Assembly: GCF_964355755.1 (NCBI RefSeq)
Contig: NC_092672.1
Location: forward strand, 37,074,501 to 37,134,500
Source: Antedon mediterranea
Taxonomy: Eukaryota; Echinodermata; Crinoidea; Comatulida; Antedonidae
Reading direction: 5' to 3'
DNA length: 60,000 bases
Part shown: one piece after another, positions 42,209 to 54,000 of the stretch
Layout of the letters: the number at the start of each line of letters is the position of its first letter
Position numbering within the stretch: the first letter of the stretch is position 1
Notes under the pieces: model-generated
Told to the model about the DNA's origin: nothing
Seen by the model: only the letters and a program-made list of their open reading frames with translations
Database searches by the model: none
Program-made: the position numbers and the translations under genes

Positions 42209-45200
42209 CTGTAATGAAGGAAAATTTGAAAATTCAGTTAAGCTCTGTCTACACTAACTATGTGATGTACTGATGGGGCACATCACATTTTTTGTCATAT
42301 AAAGTTTGATGGTGTAGACAGAGCTTTAGTTAATATTGGAAGTGTATGCTTATCTCACAAATACCTCAGTAACAGTAATATATTTTATTATTATTCCAAT
42401 GATTTAATGTTAAATTGATCTAACCTGATCAATATCATCGGCAATCGTTAGTGTTTCTTTGATGAAATTTATTGATTGTAAAAGTTCTTTCCATTTTCTG
42501 CTACGTGGCCTCCACTCTTCTTTATAAGCAGGAGCTTTGGGTTCCTGAACTTCCATGTCTTCTTTTGATGAGGGCGTCATAGCAGTATGATGAATCGTGT
42601 ATCTGTGTTCAAAATAAAGATGCTTTATTTTATTTTAAGCATGTGTTTACAATTTATTATTAACAATTTAATCTATGTTTCAACTTACTTGTTGTACGAT
42701 GTTTTGTTTTTACCGGACGGTACCAAGTAAGTCCGCTGTTGCATTTTTGTATTCTTGTCTTTATTTCTAATTGTCGTATTTGTCATGCACTCCGGGTTTG
42801 GCCGTTTCATACATAAAAATCGTGGCAGAAACTTCAGGAAAACCACACGAATCCAAAGGGGCATTTCATGCGTTGTTATCGTCCGAAAATGGAGGTTTAT
42901 GGTAACCACGGTTGCTATGATGGATACGCTGACCATCGCCATTGTGAAAATCATATACTTGGCAATGAGTGGTATTGTCTGCGATGTTGGCGGAATTATA
43001 TCGGGAATGAGAAGCAGAAATACGATCAACGCAAGAAGTACAGAAATACACAGGGTTATCTTTTCTTGCGCGTCAGATGGAAGGTAGAAAGTGAGGATAC
43101 TCATGAAAGAAATAAGAATACAAGGTAGAACCAAAGTGATGATATAGAATAATGGATTCCTGTGAAGTATTAGATTGAAAGTTAAGTCCAGGTAAATTTC
43201 CACACAACATGGATATTTTAAAGCGTTCTTGACGACTTTGCTTTCAACAATGTTCCATTCCCCATTCGGTCGATATTCGCGTTGCTCTAAACGATCTGAC
43301 ATCGCAACAAGATCTATGACGTCACCACTGTATGTCCAACTTCCAAACTTGAGAATGCAGAGCTGTTCGTCAAACGGAAAAAATTCAATGTCAATACTAC
43401 AAGAAGACCTGAAGATGGCAGGAGGACTCCACTCGACAGTTCCGTCGTAGTTTATTGTAGCGAAGTTTGAAACTTGTACGTCATAGTAGCCCTCGGCTCT
43501 AAAATGATAAAATATTATTTCTCTATGTTTTATAATGTAAAATAAGACCATCTGCTTTCATTCATAAGTTAGCAGAAATCATAACATCATTTATATATAA
43601 TAATTGTTTAAAGATTTGTTTAGGTTTGCGGTACACCATGTATCTCTAAAAAAGAAGTAAAGTAAGGTTGAGGATGTCTTGATGTCTCAGTTGTTGTTTC
43701 CAGAACATGATTATAGCATTCTCTAAATTTTTACATTATTTCCTATTAGGAAACAAACAGTGTACCGCAAACACATACTATCGTTTTACATCATAATAAG
43801 TACAATGTAAACTGAATATCAATTCAATTTAATTCAATTTAATTCAACTTCATTTAATCATAGAGGCCCAGATCAACACATGGTAGTTCTTCTCTTGGGC
43901 CGTACAGCACATACAAAACAAAAAACAAATGTAATTTCAACAATGTTTTTACTATATTATGTACAGTATGACATAAATATGTATTTAAAAGTTTATGTTT
44001 AAATTTATGATTTTAGGGTCGTAGACGATGATGTCATGGAAAAAAACTAGTTTCAACAATCTCATTACGTGTTATACAGCACAATATCTGGTTTCCATAA
44101 ACTATCAATTGGTAGATGTATTTGTCTTATTCCTTCGAACTTGTCTGGATCCCAAGACAACTTGTTGTCCACCCATCGCTGCAAGATAAATACAACAATA
44201 CAATAATCAGTCACCATTAACAATTAGTTTACAGAGGAGTAGTGGAGTTGACCTTGGTGGTTAAACTGCTTGCCTTCCAATCTCAAGGTCCATGGTTCAA
44301 TCCTGACCTTGTGCCAGAGTTGTAACTCACGACTGTTTAACCCAATTCCTTCCATAAGCCTATAATGAGACTTAGTTTATAAACAACTGTCAAACATATT
44401 GTTTAACCCTGGCTGTTGATAATATCAGCACTACCTTGGTATAGTTATTCAATAAATTATATTGCATGCTTAGCCCCAACTGCTTATCAAATAAGACTGT
44501 TATTCAGTGATTATTATTTCAATTCATTTAAATTATGGTTAATTACGATGTTGACCTATGGACAATTTAATTATTGTACATTATGAATGTGGCACGTACA
44601 AAACAGTTGTGTAGAGAGGTAAATACAACTGATTCAAATAACATGACGTGTGGTAAATTCAATTATTCAATATGTACTGTCACTCCTAGCTATAAAACTA
44701 GCAATAAGAAAATAGGATTTTATTACATTGTATATTATGTCTATATAACTTTAAAATAAAACTGTAATATCACAATTTCCAAGTTTCATATAGAAACTAA
44801 TAGTTATACACAATACGAAAGTATTACATAAAGTTTATCTGGTGATTCAAGAGTAACATCCAGCAAACTCATATACACTTTAGTTTCTTTTCGTTTTTTT
44901 ACAAGACTATTAATTTCCCTAATGATAAAATCGACGTGGTTCTTGAGCTCTAACACACATACGTCTGAAGAATCCTGTGTTATAATCATAATCATAATCA
45001 TAATCATCAATGTACTACAGTTACCGCCTTGCATCTATTTACATCTACTTACTTCTTTTACCCATACACTTGTTATCATAATCTGGTTCTTTTCATCCTG
45101 CAATGCAATCATAATAAAAACAACTATAAGATAAAATATAAATCTGGATGATCTAAAGTACTGTATATACCAATTTGTGTTCAAGGCTTCATTTTTAAAA

Positions 45201-48200
45201 ATTTTGATATTTATTAGAACTAAGAAGAATTAAGCCTATGGGGACATGTGAGGACATTACACTTTCAAAACTAGGCTCATCGATTTACCCCATAGACATT
45301 TCTTTCTCTCCCCTGTCTGCTATTTAGCCTTTTTCCTATAATTAATTTTGCATCACAATTGAGTTCCAATACAATTCAATTATTTTAAACTTAGGCCTTA
45401 TGATAAATTCATTGTGGTTCAATAAGGTTATCTCTCAAAATCAAATTAACCAGTCAGTCACATTCAACTCGATATTATCATTCATTGCATGGTGATAGTT
45501 GTTACTTACAATGTCGACTAGTTGTGAAAGTTGAAGACCAAAATATACCGTTAGCGTGTCATTGTTGTTAACAACAGGCCTCACTAACTGGTTATAATTG
45601 GTCATCAATTTGATGTATAACTTCTCCTGGCTTTCTGACCCGCTACAAGCTGAAACAATACATGAAGAACATATTTAAGTTTAAAATAGATCATAAGATC
45701 GATACATAGAATATAGGTACAGATAGTCCAAGACGTTCAACATTGAATTTATTAACTAATGCATATTATACAAATAATAAATGTTTATGAGTGTAATTAA
45801 TGGTACAAATAATGGCATGAGGTGAATGATGAAAGGTTATATTTCAACAAGACGAAGCCGAAGCCAGGACCCACAATCGTCCAATCAAATGACAGGAATT
45901 TATTTAGGTGTTAGGCCTATATATGCACTAATACATTATGATGATTAAGATAATAATTACTGTAACTCAAATAATTTTTATTTTCAATATATTTTGAGAA
46001 TTTGACTTTTCGGAATCTGATGAAAACTAGTAAGTTCTTTGATTGAGTAAGATGTATATTAGTAATGAAAATATTGTAATATTATTGTTAAAACCTTAAA
46101 TTTATCTTAATTTAGTCTTTTCGTTAGATCTATCATTTTAACATGTTTTCAAAGCAATTATCGTGAACAGCACCAAAGATTGAAACGTTGAATCATGACA
46201 TCACTATCATTATTTGAAGCACGTTTAGGACTAAGTACAACATAGTTTGTAGCTTTTGTGATTAATCTATTTATAAAGTTTTTGAAAACTTGTTTGTTCT
46301 TTTCTTGACCTTAAATTCTTGAAGGTAATCATTGATTCCACTAAACTAATATGTAAACATGCAGAAAATAACATTGTGTCAATGATACAATCTAATTAAT
46401 AACAACATCATGATTACAAGTGACGTATTGCTTTGCTTACATTTACAATCAGGTTTTTAGTCTGTTTATTTACCTATTACAGTATAAGTTTTTTTTCTCT
46501 TTTGTGGCGTGAACCACCACCTTTATTCTTTTATATCATAATTAAATACATTACAAATAAATCACTAATATCTGTCTTCATAATGTTCTTTCTTTAATTA
46601 TATTGTTTTATTCCTTTTTTCCCGTTTAATTTTTCTTTGTATTATTCTGATAAAAAAATAAATAAAATTATCAGTAATTTTTGTAATTTTTAGTTTTTCA
46701 CATATTATTGTTTCCAATATTATTACAGTATAAGTTACCGTATCCTATTCAAAACTATAATTTGTTTAGCATATTAATGTATTAATGTATATTTTTTTTA
46801 TATCTTTTGTGGTTCAACACCACCTTTATTCATTCAATGTTTCATTACATAATTTCTAATTTTCCCTCATTAATATCATAATTTTAACTTTATTATCATA
46901 CCATTAGTAAACATTAGCATTCATTTAGTATTTTTGTTTTCTGAATTACTATATTAATGTATATTAACTGCTATGATATATGAGTTTAAAAGCGTTTTTT
47001 TCCCTATTTGGTGGGGTTGTCCCACATTTATTCTCATATGGATAAACTATACAGACTAAATAAATTAGGGTTAGTACACTATCAGTGTCTCTAACAGCTT
47101 GTGTTAGCTTCCATTATATTCATTTTCTCTTATTATTTTTAATTCATGCAAACATTCCTAAAAGATATGTTTATTTGATAAATCATGAATGATTCCACCG
47201 AATACATGTGTTTATTTCTTTTCTACAGTATCCATCATATCCAGAGCTGAAAAGCGTTGTATCTTTAACTACATCTCATCTTTAATTTAATTCATTTTCG
47301 GAATAAAATAAGTTATACCAAGTGTAAAATCTAAAATTGTATAACTATCGGTTCGATTTATTATTCAACTTAGCAATAAGTAAGTAAGTTAAGTAAAATA
47401 TCATTTTACTTATGTGCCAGCGGTATCGCATCAATATTGTGTGTAACGAAATCCACTGACAATCCGTGTACTCAACAGTGGCAGATCGATACAAGTAAAA
47501 CGTTTCTAAATAGGGCCTCAAGACATTTATCAATAGAAACAAAATGCAATTAATATGCACACAAGATAGATCCGTTCACACGAAGATAGTTGTTTCACCA
47601 ACAAAAGATATATGTATTAGGCATATAATACATACTTTATTTCTGAACAATTATGACGGCAAAAGCACCCCATAAGTAGATGAAGTAAAACATTATATTT
47701 TGGAATTTCGAATAAAAACGATTGGAAAAGTGATAATTATATACTGCGTATTGAATTTAGGAATTCATAATCATTAAAAAATGTTCCTAAAATAATATAT
47801 GCATAAAATCGATTTATACGCATTTATACCCAAACACAAATATAATAATTTTTTTATATAGTTATATTGAGTACGCATAATTATATTATTTATTATTTCT
47901 CTGGTAATAATCTTGATTTGTGTGGACTGCCAAGGTTATCAAGTGCATAATAAAAGCATCTAATCGTGAAAACAATAATACCACTATATATACAATCAAT
48001 ACTGAACAAAATAAACTCAGCACGGCTTCTTATTTATTGCTGTACAGACTGTATATCATCGTACATTTATTTATACAGTACCGTATACAATAATAATGGC
48101 AATATATGATATTATTATGATTCTTTCTTACAATATAGATTATTAATTATTTCAGAATTCGAAATATTATGTACGTAACATTGTACGTATAATTTTCGTA

Positions 48201-48978
48201 TCGTTATCATTGTACGTATATACGTATCTTTGTATTCATAAAATACGTATCTTTGTACGTATACTATGACGTATCATTACGTGTATCAATGTCGTATCAA
48301 TACATATTACGAATATTTGTACGCCTAAAATAAGTATCTTTGTACGTATACTATTACGTATCATTGTACGTGTATCAAATGTTGTATCAGTACATATTGC
48401 GTATCTTTGTACGAATAACATACCGTACGTGCCTTTGTACGCATAACATACGTACCTTTGTACGTATATTAAACGTATAACCAGTACGTATAGTATACGT
48501 TGTACCTATCATTGTATTTATTATTGTGAATACCATCGACTTTTGACATGTTATAGATCTATATGCATGTTCTTTATTGTAAGTTCAAACGCCTAAATCA
48601 TGCCGGTTGTATACCCGTACAAGTTATAATTAATATAATTTCTGTCAGCGCCTGAGGCAATAATGTAAAGTAAGATGCCTCAATTTGATGTCACAAGAAC
48701 AACGTTAATCACCGTTAAACAGCCGTTGTATCAAAATGAAAGCATCCCGCCGTACGTACTTCGTTTATTTGATATTCACTTTCTTGCGCTTTGTTTTTGA
48801 AAATTATATACCTATCGTGATCGCTGTTACGGTCAAAGGGAAAAGACCTATAACTAAACTATTACAAAACAGATAAGGTTAGATAAATACATGGCCTATG
48901 TTAGTACTGTACTTTATACTTACCTCCAACCAGGCAAGTTACAATTGTAGCGAAGAGAGTAATGTAAGATGTTTGCAT
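42005..48978 (-). CDS. Nicotinic acetylcholine receptor alpha-type subunit (right gene)
   Basis: Seven exons join in frame into 513 residues: 48978-48924, 45649-45510, 45097-45053, 44178-44069, 43498-42689, 42602-42425, 42208-42005, all with GT-AG introns. Residues 1-18 are a signal peptide. Alpha-type ligand-site residues are present: Trp82, Tyr115, Trp171, Tyr212 with vicinal Cys214-Cys215 and Tyr219 at the usual +4 spacing. The Cys-loop is Cys150-Cys164. M1 is about 233-255, M2 about 263-282 with Glu262 at -1' and Leu272 at 9', Asp283 at 20', M3 about 294-318, M4 about 455-477. The family makes acetylcholine-gated pentameric cation channels. Compared with the middle gene the M3-M4 loop is split by an extra phase 2 intron and carries an acidic/basic stretch before the amphipathic helix. 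Family assignment is secure; which vertebrate subtype it is nearest to cannot be decided by eye. Confidence 0.94.
42240..42326. mobile_element. AAGCTCTGTCTACACT-type MITE inside the last intron
   Basis: AAGCTCTGTCTACACTAACT and TTGATGGTGTAGACAGAGCTT are inverted termini. This ~87-bp deleted copy makes up about 40% of the 216-bp intron 6 of the right nAChR gene. Confidence 0.85.
42425..42602 (-). CDS. Right nAChR gene, exon 6 (cytoplasmic loop and MA helix)
   Basis: 178 nt, acceptor TTTTGAACACAG, donor CAG|GTTAGA. It encodes residues 388-446 including a Lys/Glu/Pro-rich part and LQSINFIKETLTIADDIDQ before M4. This exon has no separate counterpart in the middle gene. Confidence 0.9.
42689..43498 (-). 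CDS. Right nAChR gene, exon 5 (Cys-loop to M3)
   Basis: 810 nt, acceptor TTTATCATTTTAG, donor CAA|GTAAGT in phase 2. It encodes residues 118-386 with the Cys-loop, loops B and C and M1-M3. If the donor were not used the frame would stop at once (AAG TAA), which supports the splice. Confidence 0.95.
43624..43772. mobile_element. 149-bp MITE with GTTTGCGGTACAC termini
   Basis: GTTTGCGGTACAC at the left and its exact inverse complement at the right (43760-43772). Lies in intron 4 of the right nAChR gene. A single matching terminus occurs near 32178. Confidence 0.85.
43815..43930 (-). mobile_element. Probable retroposon 3' tail with (TTGAATTAAA)n
   Basis: On the minus strand the unit-like GGCCCAAGAGAAGAACTACC and CATGTGTTGATCTGGGCCTC are followed by ATTAAATGAAGTTGAATTAA and further TTGAATTAAA repeats. 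A simple-repeat tail after a GC-richer body is the usual 3' end of CR1/L2-type LINEs; the body is too short to name. Confidence 0.4.
44069..44178 (-). CDS. Right nAChR gene, exon 4
   Basis: 110 nt, acceptor TTTATCTTGCAG, donor AACAC|GTAATG. It starts RWVDNKLSWDPDKFEGIRQI and ends WKPDIVLYN. Confidence 0.93.
44226..44345 (+). mobile_element. Probable tRNA-derived SINE head
   Basis: TGGTGGTTAAACTGCTTGCC followed at normal distance by GGTTCAATCC resembles the A and B boxes of a tRNA-type RNA polymerase III promoter, with tRNA-like CTTCCAATCTCAAGGTC between. The acceptor-stem pairing of a real tRNA is not evident, so a SINE is preferred. In intron 3 of the right nAChR gene, antisense to it. Confidence 0.5.
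45053..45097 (-). CDS. Right nAChR gene, exon 3 (45 nt)
   Basis: Encodes DEKNQIMITSVWVKE between acceptor GATTGCATTGCAG and donor GAA|GTAAGT. Confidence 0.93.
45510..45649 (-). CDS. Right nAChR gene, exon 2
   Basis: 140 nt, acceptor TATTGTTTCAG, donor ATT|GTAAGT. It completes Ala19 and encodes CSGSESQEKLYIKLM to FGLQLSQLVDI. Confidence 0.93.
46440..47060. repeat. Degenerate repeats around a CCACCTTTATTC motif
   Basis: CTTTTGTGGCGTGAACCACC-ACCTTTATTC (46499), CTTTTGTGGTTCAACACCAC-CTTTATTC (46804) and ATTTGGTGGGGTTGTCCCAC-ATTTATTC (about 47008) recur at 200-300 bp. Each could form a short hairpin (GTGG...CCAC). Within intron 1 of the right nAChR gene. Nature unknown. Confidence 0.5.
48165..48510. 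repeat. Degenerate TACGTA-rich tandem repeat
   Basis: Many imperfect copies of CGTATCTTTGTACGTATA and GTATCATTGTACGTATA, about 20-60 bp apart. Self-complementary TACGTA words make it cruciform-prone. In intron 1 of the right nAChR gene. Confidence 0.75.
48924..48978 (-). CDS. Right nAChR gene, exon 1 (signal peptide)
   Basis: 55 nt, MQTSYITLFATIVTCLVG plus the first base of Ala19; donor GGAG|GTAAGTAT. Same length and phase as exon 1 of the middle gene. Confidence 0.85.
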
Positions 48979-49869
48979 ATTGATGGTGAGACCGGTGACA
49001 AATTCTTGAGTCGTATCAATATGGTGAACTTCCAGATACCATAGGCCTATTCCTTTTTGCGGTTTGTTTTCTATACTATTTGTGTTGCTATTTAGTACTG
49101 TCTTTAGCAGTCTCGCTAACGTCTCTGTTTATTGTCCGGATACAGTTCCTATTGTCGATTATCGATGACAAGTAAATCGGATTGTCTGTGAGATTGTAGC
49201 ATTTGATTGGTAAAGTCTTCGACACGCATGAATGCACTTTTTGCCAGACGATAAAATAAGACTAGTATCTCGAACGTTGATGAGATCGATATCTAATTTG
49301 ATAGCATTTTCAGCTTATGTTATTTGATATCAAGAGGTATCACGTTGTTATGTATACACTTTAAAACAATTTGTGCATTTCTACGTAAGATTAAGAAACT
49401 TAGTGCTTAAAACATCAGATCAATAGATCACTCCAGCAACAATAGGCCTAGTTATATCACGGCAAAATGTTTAAAATTTAAATACTTAAAACTCTAGTAT
49501 TAGTAAAATACTACCTTGGAGTATCATTGGTGTAATCCAGAATAAATGTAACAATCCCATAGTGTCCAATTCACTGACCATTATTACATCGTGATGACTA
49601 ACCCATTCTTAAATCGTAACGGTAATGCTTTGTTTGACAATGGGGTTCTCCAGTTTTTACATTATAGTCGTGAGCAGTCGTATGTTTCCGCGTGACAACA
49701 TGCATGCAGCGAGATTCATTAGACGACCCGTCACCAGACTAGGCGTTTGAGTCTAAGCACATTGTGCGCATGCCCATATAATGCTGTGCGCAGTATTTAT
49801 GACTCTTCTATTCAAAAAGTTGCTAGTGTCTTTGAAGTAGACAAAATGAAAAGTTGCGCTTCTTTGTGT
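48979..49869. other. Upstream region of the right nAChR gene
   Basis: Should contain its promoter; no core element could be recognised with confidence. No other gene seen. Confidence 0.35.
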
Positions 49870-50371
49870 CACTAGTCCAGTCAATCTAATGATATACCCA
49901 CCACAAATTGCAATAGTAACAAAGTAAGTATTTTTGAATTCCATATAAAGTGTAGAACGACATACTAAAAGTCACCGAAAATCCAAGCATTGGGTCAAGG
50001 GGTCAGAGGTCAATAAAGGTCATTTTAAGTCAAAATTAATATGCCCCATTAATTACATATATTTAACCATTTGAAATACATTATATACAAGTGTGATTTA
50101 TGTCATCCGAAAGCTTATTAAATTTCCTATTCAGTGATATCAAACTTATAGTCATAACATTTTATTTAGCATGTCATTTTTGCGGAAAAACACAACATAA
50201 TGTGTCAATTTTGGCTAAAAATGTTGTTTTCGCTCTAAACAACAATGGTATACACACAGGGATACCCTGGGGTGAACATTTCAGTCCAAAGCGATAAACA
50301 TGACCAGCTCAAGATGCAGATGAGTTCCTGTTCCTGTTGCTTCTGAATGATCTACATTCCATTTTTTTCCA

Positions 50372-52108
50372 GATGGCATTTGTGTTGCCATGGTTACAGT
50401 ATTTATATTGGGATGTGTAAGTATTTTAACGATTTTTTAACCAGTAGAAATACAAAGATGTTCAACAGCAGTTTGACAATGACCTCCATGTTGTATGACG
50501 TTCGGACCATCTGGGCTGGATTGTCAACAGACCTGGTGATTGAAAAGGTTTCTATGAAAAGCCTCAAAGAAAACCAGAGGTTTGACAAGAGATTTAGGAA
50601 TGAGTACATCCAGACCAAATCTGCGTTGAATGTAATGCCTCGCAATAGTATCAGGGCGTTACTCCAGCAGCGGCCAACATAAGAACTTTGGCCACACGTC
50701 AGGAACACAATAGCAATTGAAAAATCCATTTGGTTATACGACTCAGAGACTTCATACCATTGACACGGGAGTTACTGCAGGTGACTCGGAATATTGGCAA
50801 TGTGGTATTAAGCATTGAATATTTTGGACGGATGTTAAGCCAGAAAGTCTTGCAATGTATTCAAGATCCTGGCAATAAAGTACATACAGGCAAATATTTG
50901 TGCATCGATCCTACAGTTCCAGAGGAGACTCGAGGTGACAACAAGGAAGTTTTTGAACATGAACTTTGTTATCCACCAGCACTTTTTGAAACAACCAACT
51001 TACAATACTTTCAGCTAATAAACCAACATGATGCCATGTGGAAACAATGAATAGTCTAACACATCCAACTCACTGAATGATGTCCGATAGGCCTACATTC
51101 TAGATGGTAGTGCTCTACTGCACAGCATTCCATGGAATAGTGTAGAGACTTGATGCGATCTGCCATCATAGTCTTTGATGATTATGAAAGCGGCTCATCC
51201 ACCAAAGATGGCGCACATGGTAAGGCGGGTCAGGTGGTAGTATCCCTGTACATTTTACCAGTGACATGTTCCACAAAATAGGATCACTTTCTGTAACAAA
51301 CGACAATTTATAAATCTTCGTAATTAGTACCGGTACTTGAACAAAATGGCAATGAGTGAATGCAGCTGCTGATGCAGATGTTATTTCGGATAGTACAAAA
51401 AACCATTGAATCAGCAAACAGGAAAACATCTGTCATTATCCGATGACACGGATCTACTAGTGCTCCTCTGCAGTCAAGCAGTTAAGACATCTTGTGATAT
51501 TCTTTAGACTGGAGCTGAGATGCTGGACTATCAAACTGGTTCAAACAGTACTTTTGAGAGACATCTGTGATAACCTTCTGTTTGCTCATGCGATACTGGT
51601 GACAAAACATACAGAGTTTTCGGAATTGGAAAACAAGTGGCTCTAAAAAAAGCTTGTCATTGCACTTATTTCTGACATTATGCTGTAGTCTTCAGATGCA
51701 AACAAGCTACAAAGGATGACATTCTGGTTGCTAGAGAAAATGATTTAGTGTGTGTGTACAATAGACGACCTGGAGAACGTGGAATGCCTTTGACTCCATC
51801 CCATCTACAAGTACAACCTTGCATATATAACTTCATAATTGTACCACAACCAAGGTACATAACATCATGTTCAAGTTCAAGTTCAAGTTATCTTTTAGCA
51901 ATGGAGTGGGGTTGATATGTGTACCGAAGATTGGGGATTGAAGATCAGATGATGGAAACATGGTTCCTCTACACACAGACTTAAAGCCAGCACCTGAGTA
52001 TCTCCTTGAACCCTTCAGGGGTAACTATAACTACATGTGGTGAATGCAACGGCATTGCAAGAAAAGACAAAGAGAAAGTGATACTGATGACATAGTTGAG
52101 TCCTTTTC
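50372..52108 (+). pseudogene. Relic of a CXC/PIN-like transposon-borne protein
   Basis: The longest surviving open pieces are 50347-50682 and 50730-51050. They keep the family order: an N-proximal GLSTDLVIE block, an ELCYPPALF block, a DGSALLH block, an aspartate-rich block like that of structure-specific nucleases (DADV... DDTDLLVLL), a PAPEYLL block and a C-terminal Cys-containing tail (CGECNG). At least three frameshifts or stops separate them. A polypyrimidine-AG (TTTTTTTCCAG at about 50361-50371) just before the first block hints at an intron in the ancestor. The nuclease function is inferred from motif shape only; a transposase role is a hypothesis. Confidence 0.6.
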
Positions 52109-52985
52109 TATTTGAAGGATTAAACAATATCATCCCACACGGGGCAATTCAAATAAAAAGGTCTGGATTAAAATGATCTTACAAAATATACAAAAATATC
52201 ACAATACACAGTACAATATAACAAGAGTCAAAGTTCAAGAATTTAAGAGTCGGGTGGCAACTGGCAAAACAGAATTTCTTTTACGGTGTGTTCTACATGC
52301 CAGGCATCGAAAGCGACGCCCATGAGGCATGAGCTCGAAATCACTGAACAAGGCATGGTTAACATTTTTTAGAATAGCTCTACTTATTTCTAGAGTTTGC
52401 ATGTCACAGAAGGAAGATAAGCTACGAAGTTGACAACCTATTAATTTAGAACTTAAATTAACAATTCTTTGTAGTGAGTTTCTCTTTTTGACCCTAAGAC
52501 TAAAAAACCAGCATATAAAGTAAAACAGTTAAAACGTTCTCAATAAAGGAATTATAAAAAACCCTGAGAATTACTTTATCGACATTAAAATGGTTCAGCT
52601 TCCTTAACAGATAAAGTCTCTGGTGCCCTTTCTTTACTATTGCCTCTGTATTTAATTCCCAGCTGAGATTGTCCTAGGTATTTAAAGGAATGGACAATTT
52701 TGCTGGTTCGTCATTTATGAGGGCTACCAGAGGGCTGCGTCCTTTCTCCTTCCTAAAATCTACAATCATCTCCTTGGTTTTGGTCACATTGACTTCCATC
52801 TAATGCGGAACCATGGCCGTCCTGTGAATTTTTAAGGAGAGACAGCAAGACAGTGTCGTCAGCAAATTTGACAAGATGACTATTGTCCTGTTTGCTGCGA
52901 CAGTCATCCGTGTATATAATATACAGGAGAGGAGAGAGGACGCAACCCTGGGGAGGTCCAATACTTGTCATTACGTACATTCGTT
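52097..52985 (-). mobile_element. Minus-strand LINE relic (reverse transcriptase 3' half)
   Basis: From 52980 downward: IGPPQGCVLSPLLYIIYTDD and HLVKFADDTVLLSLL (catalytic FADD), then, after frame changes, KTKEMIVDFRKEKGRSPLV, and at about 52395-52230 a C-terminus with FELMPHGRRFRCLACRTHRK and NSVLPVATRLLNS. The 5' half with the endonuclease is absent, the usual 5' truncation. It sits inside the 4.3 kb transposon, right after the last coding block of its protein, so it is a later insertion. Confidence 0.85.
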
Positions 52986-53099
52986 GATACTAAAATCATC
53001 AAAAATCTATCTATAGTAGGCCTAAATCATGAATTGATTCCAAATTATCAAGACTCATTAATTAATCAGCAATAGTACATACCGCTAATGAATTCCAAT

Positions 53100-54000
53100 G
53101 TTCTTCTAGCTAGCATCATTTTTCCTATTTCATGACGATACAATAGGTACAGGAAAAACATTATTTGCACCAAATACTTCCAATATATAAATAAACATAA
53201 TTTAGTTTTACGCTATTTTAAGAAAATTTTAGTTTTCGTAAAAGGTCACTGACCTCTATAGTTACATAACAACTGTTGTATCAATTAGTTTTTAGAGTAA
53301 GAAATACATATTATACACATTTGTAGTTATTTAGATTTTATTGGCAGGCATAAATGTTACCTCTAAACACAAGTTTCATCAAATGCATCGGCAATTATGG
53401 AATAAGACATTGCAGTTAATAATTTTGTTAGGAAAAATTTTTTTTTTGTAAAAGGTCAATGACCTTTTGACCTCTAGTTACGTATAACTGTTGTATTAAT
53501 TGTTTTTTTAATGTATATTAGTAGGATATATACACTATACACATTGGTACTAAAGCTATTTAGATATGGTTATAAAACAATGGATTATAGGCATGTAAAC
53601 GCTACCCCCTACCACAAAATTGTTTACATTTACATTTGATCAAGAATCAATTTCAATGACAATAGACTAGTACATCATTACTTTTAAAAATTCTTCTAGT
53701 TAACATCATGTTTCCTATTCTATATATCGATAGGTACAGAAAAAACACAATTTTGATTAAATGCATCCACAATTATGGCATACGATATTACAGTTAATCA
53801 TTTTTTTTATGGAAAAAAATGAGTTTTTGTAAAAGGTCAATAACCTTTTGACCTCTAGTTATATAAATAGGTGTTGTATTTTGGTTTTTTAAATTGCATA
53901 TTAGAAAGACATATATATTCTACACATTGATATCAAGATTATTGAGATTGGATTATAAAACCACAAGTTATGGGCATAAATGTTACCCCCTACCCCAAAA
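53100..54000. repeat. Subterminal repeats of the 4.3 kb transposon
   Basis: Degenerate units with GTAAAAGGTCAATGACCTTT, TGACCTCTAGTTA and TGTTGTATTAATT at about 53238, 53448 and 53828; AAATGCATC..CAATTATGG at 53378 and 53759; CATCAT.TTTCCTATT..AGGTACAG at 53114 and 53706. The left end also has GGTCAAGGGGTCAGAGGTCA (about 49994). Clustered subterminal motifs are often transposase binding sites; that role here is inferred. Confidence 0.6.

Noticed and set aside
42755-43128. Plus-strand frames opposite the right nAChR exon 5
   Set aside because: Antisense shadows of the receptor coding exon; translations resemble nothing.
44226-44345. Genuine tRNA gene
   Set aside because: A- and B-box-like motifs are present, but no acceptor stem or consistent cloverleaf could be drawn; a SINE is more likely.
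50403-50729. 108-codon minus-strand frame
   Set aside because: Antisense to the transposon protein relic, whose plus-strand frame carries the recognisable motifs.
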